From NCBI GenBank assembly GCA_964472875.1, contig CAYYMD010000051.1, positions 1 to 21,323 of the forward strand: a stretch of 21,323 nt of DNA. The letters are read 5' to 3'. This DNA is from CAYYMD01 sp964472875. GTDB taxonomy: Bacteria > Planctomycetota > Phycisphaerae > SM23-33. The first letter of the stretch is position 1, and the number at the start of each line of letters is the position of its first letter. Positions 14,804 to 21,323 of the stretch are shown here, piece by piece. A program made the translations under genes and the position numbers. Below the pieces are notes generated by a model that was not told the origin of the DNA, did not search any database, and saw only the letters and a program-made list of their open reading frames with translations.

Positions 14804-15430
14804 ATGACGGCAATACGTCACAGCAACAGAGAAAATCGAAATAACGGAACATTACCGGTTCTGGGCAAGGTGCTGCTGGCGGGGGTGGGATTATACATAC
14901 TGGTTCTTTTGATATTAACGGCCGTCGGCGGTCTCGAAGGCCAGGCAGTTGCTTACAGTCTGGCGCCCAATGCGATTTTACTGATTACGGCCGCGTGGTT
15001 GCTGCGGGGGCGCTGGCAAGTTGCTTTCGAATTACTGCCTGGGTGTTTACTTTGGCAGTTGCTTGCGTTTTTTGTAACCTCCGGTGACAACTGGTTCGTG
15101 CCGTTGACCTTCGTGTTCGGTGCGTTTTTTGCGGTCATGACGGCGTTCGCGCCCTGGAAAAAAGGCGTTTCGGCCCTCAAGGCAGCTTTGAACACCGTGA
15201 TCCCACCTTGCATATTCCTGCTTCAGATGCCGCTGGCCAGATTGTCGGCCGATTGGTTTGGCATAGAAAGATTCATCGCATTTCAACTTAAATTTATTCG
15301 CAGAATCGGCGAAGAATCATGGTTTATGATGACTGTGTGGGGTCCTATACTGGGCGTTGTGCTGCTGGCTGTAATCTTCTTTATTCACAGGGAATTGAAT
15401 CGCCTCGACGGCCACGGGGGTCGCGGATAA
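14804..15430 (+). CDS. Hypothetical polytopic membrane protein
   Basis: I do not recognise a family. The 208-residue product has a polar N-terminus (about 16 residues). About six hydrophobic segments follow, near 18-43, 51-67, 73-92, 98-116, 128-145 and 174-194, and it ends in a short charged tail (HRELNRLDGHGGRG). Gly, Trp and Pro within the segments (for example LLPGCLLWQLLAFF) suggest a compact bundle, not a transporter of known type. AAGG seven nt before ATG 14804 supports the start. It stands 135 nt before the TIM-barrel gene, and that gap has no clear terminator, so co-transcription is possible but not shown. Confidence 0.7.
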   Translation: MTAIRHSNRENRNNGTLPVLGKVLLAGVGLYILVLLILTAVGGLEGQAVAYSLAPNAILLITAAWLLRGRWQVAFELLPGCLLWQLLAFFVTSGDNWFVPLTFVFGAFFAVMTAFAPWKKGVSALKAALNTVIPPCIFLLQMPLARLSADWFGIERFIAFQLKFIRRIGEESWFMMTVWGPILGVVLLAVIFFIHRELNRLDGHGGRG

Positions 15431-15565
15431 TCGGGCGAAAGGTATTATTGCGAAATCCCTTTTTGATTGAAAATCAGAGGAAGGTTTGCTAACTTCCCTG
15501 TTTAATAAAACAGTCCACACCGGTAACATAACCTGCCTTTAATATTCCACACGGAAGCCAATACT

Positions 15566-16396
15566 ATGATTACAATCAGCGCTTTTGCGGATGAGATAGC
15601 AGCGGACCTCGATACACAGATAGACGTATGCCGCAGGTTCGCAATTAGCTGCATAGACATACGAAACATAGATGGCGTAAACGTCTCCGACATGACGCCG
15701 CAGCAGGTGGCCGAGCACAAGAAGAAACTCGACGCGGCCGGCTTCACCGTCCCGTGTATCGGCTCGCCCCTGGGCAAAATAACCATGGACGACGACTTCG
15801 ATGCCCACATGGAAGTACTTTCCCGCTGCTGCGACGCGGCCGAGGGATTCGATACGAACCTCATCCGCGTTTTCAGTTTTTATCCCTCGCCCGGCCGCGA
15901 CATCGCCGACCAGCGCGACGAGGTAATGCAGCGCATGTCGGCCATGGTAGAACTCGCCGAGCGCCGCGGCATGGTGCTGATGCTCGAAAACGAAAAACGT
16001 CTCTACGGCGCAGGACTGGAAGGGACGCTGGATTTGTTCAACACCATAAAATCTCCGCACATGAAATGCATCTTCGACCCGGCCAATTTCGTCGAAGAAG
16101 GTTACCGCCCCTACGACGACGTCTGGGCAAAAGGCGTGGGCGACATAGTCGAATATCTCCACGTCAAGGACAAGGTTCCAGGCCAGGACAAGTGTGTGCC
16201 CGCCGGGATGGGGCAGGGACAATTCGACGAAATTTTCGCGGACCTGAAAAAACGCAACTGGTCGGGCTACGCGACACTCGAACCACATCTTTCCGTGGCG
16301 GGTCAGTTCGACGGGTTCACCGGCCCGGAACTGTTCGGCACCGCCGTGGAATCCCTGACGGCCATGCTCTCCAAATACGGCATAGAACATAAGTGA
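15566..16396 (+). CDS. Sugar phosphate isomerase/epimerase-like TIM barrel protein
   Basis: The 276-residue protein belongs to the xylose-isomerase-like AP-endonuclease-2 superfamily, whose members bind a divalent metal and isomerise or epimerise sugars and cyclitols. Expected metal ligands are visible at strand ends: Glu141 (LMLENEK), Asp171 (CIFDPANF), His199 (YLHVKD) and Glu239 (ATLEPH). The N-terminal strand ISAFADEIAADLDTQID is typical of the family in planctomycetes and Bacteroidetes. The length is normal. GGAAG about eight nt before ATG 15566 fits. The substrate cannot be told from sequence. An inositol/inosose epimerase role is possible given ino1 in the window, but the two genes are 4 kb apart with the GH95 gene between them. 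Confidence 0.85.
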   Translation: MITISAFADEIAADLDTQIDVCRRFAISCIDIRNIDGVNVSDMTPQQVAEHKKKLDAAGFTVPCIGSPLGKITMDDDFDAHMEVLSRCCDAAEGFDTNLIRVFSFYPSPGRDIADQRDEVMQRMSAMVELAERRGMVLMLENEKRLYGAGLEGTLDLFNTIKSPHMKCIFDPANFVEEGYRPYDDVWAKGVGDIVEYLHVKDKVPGQDKCVPAGMGQGQFDEIFADLKKRNWSGYATLEPHLSVAGQFDGFTGPELFGTAVESLTAMLSKYGIEHK

Positions 16397-16453
16397 GGAT
16401 GCCGCCGGCTTCGAAAATTGCTGTTAGCACAGGCCCGAACGTGTGAGGCGCTT

Positions 16454-16482
16454 TTGACATTCTCCCCGTATGACAGGATTAT
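16454..16482 (+). promoter_or_regulatory. Leaderless-type promoter of the LTA-synthase-like gene
   Basis: A perfect TTGACA (16454-16459) and GATTAT (16477-16482) are 17 nt apart. The predicted first transcribed base is the A of the ATG at 16489, and no Shine-Dalgarno sequence precedes that ATG. The box and its distance to the ATG (35 nt) are repeated before the gene at 18629. Confidence 0.65.
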
Positions 16483-16488
16483 ATATTT

Positions 16489-18531
16489 ATGGGAAAAGAT
16501 AATGAACCACGGCAAGCCCCGGCGGGGAACGGCAGCCAAAGCCATCCACTGAAAAAATTCCTGGTGAAGCTCGGCCTGCTGCATTCCCGCACGATTATAC
16601 CTATCCAGGTCTTTATCGTTTCCATGCTGGCGATAAGCATACACCGGCTGCTGATACTGCTCACCACGCCGGCATATTTCAGCGAGGCCTCGGCGGGCAC
16701 AATCGCCATGTCTTTCATTGTGGGGCTTCGTTTTGATGCGTGCATCGCATGTTCGCTGATAGTTCCGCTAATGATACTGCTGTTTCCAGCGCCCCCGCAG
16801 TTTCTGCGCTGGCGGTGGTTTCGCTTGCTTGTTTCGTCACTCGCGGCCGCTATCGTTACCATTCTCATTATCGTTCTCACGGTCGACTTCTTTTTCTTCC
16901 AGGAGTTCGGGCGGCACCTGAATTACTACGTCATCGAGTACTTCGAATACGATTACGTCTGGAAGATTATCTGGGACCAGTTCCCGGTAATTCCCACAGT
17001 TATAGGCGGTGTAATTGTTCTTGTTGCGGCCATATTTATGCTTATGAAATTCGGCTTCAACGCACCTTACCGGGGCGCGCCCGCCTGGCGGATAATCGCC
17101 TGGTACGTGGTGATGATAGCCCTTGTAGTATTGGGTATTCGCGGTTCGCTGGGGCCCAAGGCCATCAATACAGGCCCGGCCTACTTCGCCGACTCCCCCG
17201 AAATCGCCCAGCTGACTCTCAACGGTCCATTCTCCTTGCGCGAAGCGGTTTACGACCATGTCGCGCGGAAACAATCGCTCGATGAACTTTATGACACTAT
17301 CGACCGGGACGAGGCGTTCTCCACCGCCCGCAAGATGCTTGGCCGGGAAAACGACCGCTTCGTGGAGGCATCCGAAAATCCGCTGCGGCGCATCACAGAC
17401 ACCGGTAAACCGCAGAAGGACTACAACGTAGTGGTAGTCATCATGGAGTCCATGGGCTGGAATTATTTCGAACTGTTGGGCGGGCGCGAAGACCTTATGC
17501 CCAACCTGACTCGCATCACCAAACACGGCATACTGTTCGATAACTGCTACTCCGTCGGCTCGCGGACCACGCGCGGAGTAGTTGGCATATTAGGCGGGTT
17601 TCCCGACCTTCCCGGCCAGTCCGTCATCACCCGTTCACGCAGCGAGGGCAACTTCCTGACAATAGGAAGCGTCCTGCGTCGGCGCGGTTACAGAACGACA
17701 TTTATTCACAGCGGCCAGCCCCATTACGATCACCGCCAGTCGTTCATGTCGTCCAACGGTTTCAGCGATTTCGTCTGGCCGGACGATTTCACCTACCAGA
17801 CTTTCCGCACGCGCCTTGGCTGGTGCGACGGCGACATGTTCAACACTGCGCACGAATACCTGACAAAACACACCGCCGAAGGCCCCGTCTTCGCCGCATT
17901 GCTGACGCTGAGTCTGCACCGCCCATATTTAATTCCGGACGTCGGCGTCGAATCACCCTATCCCGACTCGCCCCACGCCGAGCATTTCCGTGCGGTCCGC
18001 TACGTCGACTGGGCAATAGGACAGTTTATTGAAAAGGCCCGTAAGAGCGACTATTTCGACAACACCATATTTCTGTTCACGGCCGACTCCTGCGGCGGCA
18101 TCCTCAGCAAGTCGCAGCGCCACACCATTTACCGCATACCGCTGGTTATCTACGCCCCCGCTATCCTCAAAGACGAGGGCAGACGAATCTCGACGGTGTG
18201 CAGCCAGACGGACATCGCACCGACGATTATGAACATTCTCGGCGGCCGGTACCGCCACAGTTTCTTCGGCTCCAGCGCCCTGGACCGCCCCGAGGACAAA
18301 AGCTGGGCGCTTATACAGGACGACCGAATACTTATGCTTATAGACGGCAAGCGGCGAATGCTGATGCAGCCGCCTCACGGGCACGAACCCACCCTGGGGC
18401 GGTTATACCCGCCGGACCAGATGCGGCCCGTGGACGACCCCAACGGCAAACTGAAGCAAAAAATGCGTCGCTTCGCGATATCACTGCTGCAGTCGGCGCA
18501 CTGGCTCTACACCCACGACGCCTATCGGTGA
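16489..18531 (+). CDS. LTA synthase/sulfatase-family membrane phosphotransferase-like protein
   Basis: Members of this family move phosphoglycerol-type groups from a lipid to an acceptor outside the membrane. The 680-residue product has an N-terminal membrane block (about five helices between 36 and 218), a linker helix region to about 310, and an extracytoplasmic alkaline-phosphatase-fold domain. Core residues are Glu320 (VVIMESMGW), the candidate nucleophile Thr360/361 (GSRTTRG), LTLSLHRPY with His477 (472-480), ADS at Asp533/Ser534, and SQTDIAPT (572-579). In the family the Asp is normally followed by a metal-binding His, here Ser534, so activity may be altered. ATG 16489 has no ribosome-binding site. 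The GT39 gene follows after 97 nt and has the same promoter design. It could be a teichoic-acid, osmoregulated-glucan (MdoB-like) or phosphoinositol-type transferase. Confidence 0.85.
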   Translation: MGKDNEPRQAPAGNGSQSHPLKKFLVKLGLLHSRTIIPIQVFIVSMLAISIHRLLILLTTPAYFSEASAGTIAMSFIVGLRFDACIACSLIVPLMILLFPAPPQFLRWRWFRLLVSSLAAAIVTILIIVLTVDFFFFQEFGRHLNYYVIEYFEYDYVWKIIWDQFPVIPTVIGGVIVLVAAIFMLMKFGFNAPYRGAPAWRIIAWYVVMIALVVLGIRGSLGPKAINTGPAYFADSPEIAQLTLNGPFSLREAVYDHVARKQSLDELYDTIDRDEAFSTARKMLGRENDRFVEASENPLRRITDTGKPQKDYNVVVVIMESMGWNYFELLGGREDLMPNLTRITKHGILFDNCYSVGSRTTRGVVGILGGFPDLPGQSVITRSRSEGNFLTIGSVLRRRGYRTTFIHSGQPHYDHRQSFMSSNGFSDFVWPDDFTYQTFRTRLGWCDGDMFNTAHEYLTKHTAEGPVFAALLTLSLHRPYLIPDVGVESPYPDSPHAEHFRAVRYVDWAIGQFIEKARKSDYFDNTIFLFTADSCGGILSKSQRHTIYRIPLVIYAPAILKDEGRRISTVCSQTDIAPTIMNILGGRYRHSFFGSSALDRPEDKSWALIQDDRILMLIDGKRRMLMQPPHGHEPTLGRLYPPDQMRPVDDPNGKLKQKMRRFAISLLQSAHWLYTHDAYR

Positions 18532-18593
18532 GGGAAAAACCGAAGAGCAAGCAAAAATCCGTACCGGCCTGTTCGGCAAATATAACCAATATT

Positions 18594-18622
18594 TTGACAT
18601 TACCCCTATAACCGCACAAGAT
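18594..18622 (+). promoter_or_regulatory. Leaderless-type promoter of the GT39 gene
   Basis: TTGACA (18594-18599) and the weaker CAAGAT (18617-18622) are 17 nt apart. The predicted RNA start is the ATG at 18629, again exactly 35 nt from the TTGACA box. The 10-mer TTTTGACATT followed by a C-rich run is shared with the promoter at 16452-16461. The -10 box keeps only the A at position 2 and AT at the end. Confidence 0.5.
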
Positions 18623-18628
18623 ATCGCC

Positions 18629-20659
18629 ATGGAAACACAAGAAAAAATACAACAACCCGACACCGAACCGAAGGCGCGGTGGCACTACCTGGTAGTGGTC
18701 GCGCTTGCGGCTGTGATAGTTTTCCTGAACCTCGGCGGGAAGGTGATGAACGATCACGAGGCCCGCCTTGCGCTGACCGCCAAGGGGATGCGGGGCAACG
18801 CACCATGGCTCATAGAGACCGACGAAGATTACGACGTGCCGCCGCAGACAAGGTTGAACCGCCTGATGGTTCCGGTTCATAACGGTCGCCCCCGGCTCGA
18901 TAAAACCCCCCTTGCATACTGGGCCGCCGCGGCCGTGGCTAACCTGTGGAGCGGACATATGACGGACTTCACCGCACGGGCATACTCGGCCGTATCGGCC
19001 GTGATATGCGCGATTGTCCTGCTGGCCCTTGGCAGGCGGATGCTTTCGCGCCGCGCGGCGTTTTTCGGCGCACTTGTGTTCCTTACATGTATTCCCTTCC
19101 AGCGCGAGGGACGCGAGGCCAGGCCGGAGATGCTCCTGTGCATGCTGATGACGGCGGCGATGGCGAGTTTCTATTTCGGCATTCACGCTTCCACCTCCCG
19201 CAGGCGTAACGCCTGGATGATATTCTTCTGGGTGCTGATGGGACTGGCGAACCTCTCAAAGCAGTTCGTGCCGGTTCTGCTGTTCTGGCCCCTGCTGGTG
19301 TACCTGTTCTGGCGACAGTCCAGAGAAAGATTCGACGACGCAAAGGCGCTCGGCTCGCTGAGGGCGTTCATGATAGCCACCGGCGTGGGCCTGGTTGCTG
19401 TGCTGTGCATGCTGCATATAAGTGCGGTGAACACGGCCGTGATAAAACTGTTTTCGCACGGAAGAGGCATATACATCGTCACGGCGGCCGCATTCGGCCT
19501 GCCGCTGATATGGTACTTTTTACGCAGCCGGGGCTGGAGACCGCTGCTTAAACTGCTGCCCACCGGCATACCGGGACTGCTTATCATGATGGCACTTTTC
19601 GTTCCATGGCTCATATACATGGGTTATCTCTTTCCCAACATGACCGGGCAGGTCATGTCCGAGGAGGTTACCGAGCGGGCCGCGGGCCTGCGCAGCATAA
19701 AGCCCTCTTACTACTACGTTTACATACTCCTGAAGTACATATTGCCCTGGCTGGCGTTTCTGCCAGGGGCCCTTGCGGTGGCCCTTATGAACAGGTTCCA
19801 CCGGCGCCGCGACGGGCTGGTGTTTCTGTTTGCGTGGTTCGTGGGAATTTTCGTGCTGTTCACCGCATCGGCGGGCAAGCGTCAGCACTACATTCTTCCG
19901 GCGATGCCCGCCCTGTGCCTGCTTATCGGCTTCATAGCCGAGGATGTCTTTTACCACCATAAGTGGATTAAGAACGGCCTGTCGCGCTTCGTGGGCGGCA
20001 CGTATCTGCCGGTGGCCCCGGTAGGCATAATAGCCCTGGCGATTCTCTGGCTGCTTTACCCCCGGCACCAGATTTACGCACGGATGTGGCCACACATGAT
20101 AGTGGTCCTGTGCATCGCGGGCGTGCCGCTGGTGGCGGCCGGCATCTTTGCCCGCCTGAACCGCTTCCGGGCGGTCATGCCTCTTGTGGTTGCCGGCCTG
20201 GCGATAATATACCTGGGCTACTTCGTGGGAGTGCCGAAATGGGACGAGCGGGCCCCCATCGCACGCTACGCGCGTCAGGCCAGAGACATAATCGATAAGA
20301 AAAATTACGATGGGATGATTTATCACTGGGGCAAACCGCAGTCGAAAACGGTCTTCTACTTCGGCGGCGACCGCCTGATACCCGCCCTGGAATGGCGTGT
20401 GGGCGACAAGGGCATAGCCGAGGTGCGGGAAAAACTCGGCAGGGAAAAAGCCCACGAAAAATGGGAAAAGTGGATTCACGACCCACAAACCGCTCCGTGG
20501 CTGATGGGGTATATGAATAACCCGGAAAAAATACTGGAACTTGGTTACAGGCCCTACCATACGGTCCAGAGCATACAGGATAAGCAACTGAAATTTACGC
20601 TTTTCCACCGGAGCCGGGAACCCGAGACACGCCCCGCAACGCAAAAATCCGAAGAATAA
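18629..20659 (+). CDS. GT39/ArnT-like dolichyl- or undecaprenyl-phosphate sugar transferase
   Basis: The family moves a sugar from a polyprenyl-phosphate donor to a lipid, glycan or protein on the outer face of the inner membrane. The 676-residue product has a first helix (about 19-36). The catalytic acidic loop MNDHEARLALTAKGM follows (Asp42, Glu44), then RPRLDKTPLAYW (87-98) and REGREARPEMLL (159-170), the standard ArnT/PMT series. Some eleven further helices run to about residue 530, and a C-terminal soluble domain of about 130 residues (YDGMIYHWGKPQSKTVFYFGG and onward) resembles the periplasmic domain of ArnT. It is longer than the roughly 550-residue E. coli ArnT. ATG 18629 has no ribosome-binding site. 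The promoter shared with the LTA-synthase-like gene suggests a common task in modifying an envelope glycolipid. The acceptor is unknown. Confidence 0.87.
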   Translation: METQEKIQQPDTEPKARWHYLVVVALAAVIVFLNLGGKVMNDHEARLALTAKGMRGNAPWLIETDEDYDVPPQTRLNRLMVPVHNGRPRLDKTPLAYWAAAAVANLWSGHMTDFTARAYSAVSAVICAIVLLALGRRMLSRRAAFFGALVFLTCIPFQREGREARPEMLLCMLMTAAMASFYFGIHASTSRRRNAWMIFFWVLMGLANLSKQFVPVLLFWPLLVYLFWRQSRERFDDAKALGSLRAFMIATGVGLVAVLCMLHISAVNTAVIKLFSHGRGIYIVTAAAFGLPLIWYFLRSRGWRPLLKLLPTGIPGLLIMMALFVPWLIYMGYLFPNMTGQVMSEEVTERAAGLRSIKPSYYYVYILLKYILPWLAFLPGALAVALMNRFHRRRDGLVFLFAWFVGIFVLFTASAGKRQHYILPAMPALCLLIGFIAEDVFYHHKWIKNGLSRFVGGTYLPVAPVGIIALAILWLLYPRHQIYARMWPHMIVVLCIAGVPLVAAGIFARLNRFRAVMPLVVAGLAIIYLGYFVGVPKWDERAPIARYARQARDIIDKKNYDGMIYHWGKPQSKTVFYFGGDRLIPALEWRVGDKGIAEVREKLGREKAHEKWEKWIHDPQTAPWLMGYMNNPEKILELGYRPYHTVQSIQDKQLKFTLFHRSREPETRPATQKSEE

Positions 20660-20933
20660 ACAATTTAACGGCGTCCCAAAGGTGCGGGGCAGTTTACATG
20701 GCCGGGACCGGGGCCCCGGGTTTGCCGACGGAAATACCCCGAGAGTAATCAGTTCCGACTCGCCGGGTGGTTGACTGGTTGACTCGTTAATCGGTATATC
20801 AGTAACTCGGTGTAACTTGTCCGCCCCGGCTCCAACCAAGGTGGTTTCCGCTGCCTCTTTTTTAAGTTTTAGTTTTAAGTTTTTACTTTTCAGGGTTTTA
20901 TCTCCCTGTCCTCTGTGCTCTCTGTGTTTTGGC
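20660..20933. other. Intergenic stretch with simple and tandem repeats
   Basis: No gene is seen. From left to right it holds a perfect 12-bp palindrome CCGGGGCCCCGG (20708-20719), a tandem pair of GGTTGACT (20769-20784), an A/T-rich run of TTTTAAG-type units (20856-20888), and a CTCTGTG-rich run (20911-20927). These look like the remnants of dispersed intergenic repeats. The long repeat follows immediately. Confidence 0.6.
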
Positions 20934-21149
20934 CAGCCGTTCCGCGTTATTTGAGAAATTGCCGGTTTTTTGCGCGTTGTGCCAAGTTGTTGCAGGTTTT
21001 TAGACCTTTTTGCGCGATATTGCGCGTTTTTTACCCTTGACAAGAATTCGTAAGTGTATGTATTGCAGTGGTTAATCACAATTCTGACCCGCCGTCCGCC
21101 CGGAAGGGGCCTTTTTTTCGAGGGGGAAGGTGTAAGGACATTTCGGATT
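20934..21149 (+). repeat. Dispersed ~215-bp repeat, right copy
   Basis: It is the inverted partner of 20-233. The conserved core 20988-21042 is identical over 55 bp. Copies differ mainly in the GC-rich hairpin near one end and at scattered bases. The TCCGAAAT-type units border the same end in both copies, so the repeat unit has a fixed outline. Confidence 0.85.
20994..21118 (+). terminator. Tandem terminator-like hairpins inside the right repeat
   Basis: Three short hairpins with T-runs follow each other on the plus strand: AGGT/ACCT (20994-21007) with T5, GCGC/GCGC (21012-21025) with T6 (21027-21032), and GCCC/GGGC (21098-21110) with C and T7 (21112-21118). They lie downstream of the GT39 gene and could end its transcript. 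A TTGACA box (21037-21042) with TATTGC 18 nt further (21061-21066) lies between the second and third, so a small RNA of about 50 nt is conceivable. Confidence 0.45.
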
Positions 21150-21236
21150 GCGAATTTCGGATTGCGGCCACTCGGCCGTCCGCCTGCCTTTTCCGGAGCA
21201 GTTTGAGATTTCTTGCTTTTTTCGCATTTCGGATTT
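21139..21236. repeat. TCCGAAAT-type units (reverse orientation) at the right border
   Basis: CATTTCGGATT occurs at 21139-21149, a close relative AATTTCGGATT at 21153-21163, and CATTTCGGATT again at 21226-21236. They mirror the array at 1-30. Confidence 0.6.
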
Positions 21237-21274
21237 TCATATTCTCCCATCCGGCCGCGTTTTTTGTAAGTAAG

Positions 21275-21294
21275 CCCCCGCTGTCAAGCGGGGG
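21275..21294. terminator. Perfect 8-bp stem-loop near the right edge
   Basis: CCCCCGCT and AGCGGGGG form an exact 8-bp stem around GTCA. It is followed by ATATTATT rather than a pure T-run on the plus strand. On the minus strand an ACTTAC and then a poly-A/T stretch follow (21259-21272). It may be a terminator for a gene beyond the window. The rest of 21150-21323 holds no gene that I can see. Confidence 0.45.
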
Positions 21295-21323
21295 ATATTA
21301 TTCCGATAAGCGGCGTTATTATC

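Noticed and set aside
20708..20719. Perfect palindrome CCGGGGCCCCGG as a regulatory site
   Set aside because: It sits just downstream of the GT39 stop, without a promoter, in GC-rich DNA. It has no loop for a terminator and no T-run.
19520..21250. 576-codon open frame on the minus strand at the right end
   Set aside because: Half of it is antisense to the GT39 gene, and the rest runs through repeats and low-complexity DNA. It shows no domain.
1..21323. CRISPR array, tRNA or rRNA genes
   Set aside because: I looked for regularly spaced direct repeats and for conserved rRNA and tRNA cores and saw none.

Overview
The window is about 21.3 kb of bacterial chromosome, GC-rich over most of its length. 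It carries 14 well-supported protein genes, one doubtful small ORF, and no rRNA, tRNA or CRISPR array that I can see. The gene styles suggest a planctomycete-like bacterium, possibly of the Phycisphaerae: a zinc-ribbon/transmembrane/WD40 protein, a secreted GH95 fucosidase, an actinobacterial/archaeal-type inositol-phosphate synthase, many exported proteins, and intergenic runs of the TCCGAAAT type. This placement is inference, because no marker gene is present.

Layout. (1) 1-398: one copy of a roughly 215-bp repeat. The other copy lies inverted at 20934-21149, so a 20.7-kb block is framed by it. (2) 399-3714: a lipoprotein form of protein-L-isoaspartate methyltransferase overlaps a large membrane protein with a spermidine-synthase-like core. 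(3) 3693-6880: a visibly AT-richer islet (WD40 protein plus lipoprotein) bounded by an exact 29-bp direct repeat. (4) 6952-8159: a promoter with a palindrome over its -10 box, a peptidoglycan-recognition-type protein lacking zinc ligands, and a receiver-like domain lacking its phospho-acceptor. (5) 8311-10343: a phasin-like protein and a UbiB-family kinase-like protein, probably one operon. (6) 10371-11991: a strong promoter, ino1 and a NifU-domain Fe-S protein. (7) 12122-14413, minus strand: the GH95 glycosidase. (8) 14804-16396: an unknown membrane protein and a sugar-phosphate-isomerase-like TIM barrel. (9) 16454-20659: an LTA-synthase-family protein and a GT39 glycosyltransferase. Each of these two has a TTGACA box exactly 35 nt before its ATG and no ribosome-binding site, which suggests leaderless, co-regulated mRNAs. 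(10) 20660-21323: non-coding sequence rich in repeats and terminator-like hairpins.

How the genes may work together. Much of the window concerns the cell envelope: ino1 supplies inositol phosphate for lipid headgroups, the LTA-synthase-like protein and the GT39 enzyme act on lipid-linked substrates outside the membrane, and the PGRP-like protein may touch peptidoglycan. Three proteins (PGRP, receiver, LTA-synthase-like) have lost residues that are catalytic or metal-binding in their families. The GH95 enzyme has a substitution in its conserved asparagine pair. The best candidates for something undescribed are the terminator-bearing inverted repeat, the islet bounded by the 29-bp repeat, and the matched leaderless promoters.
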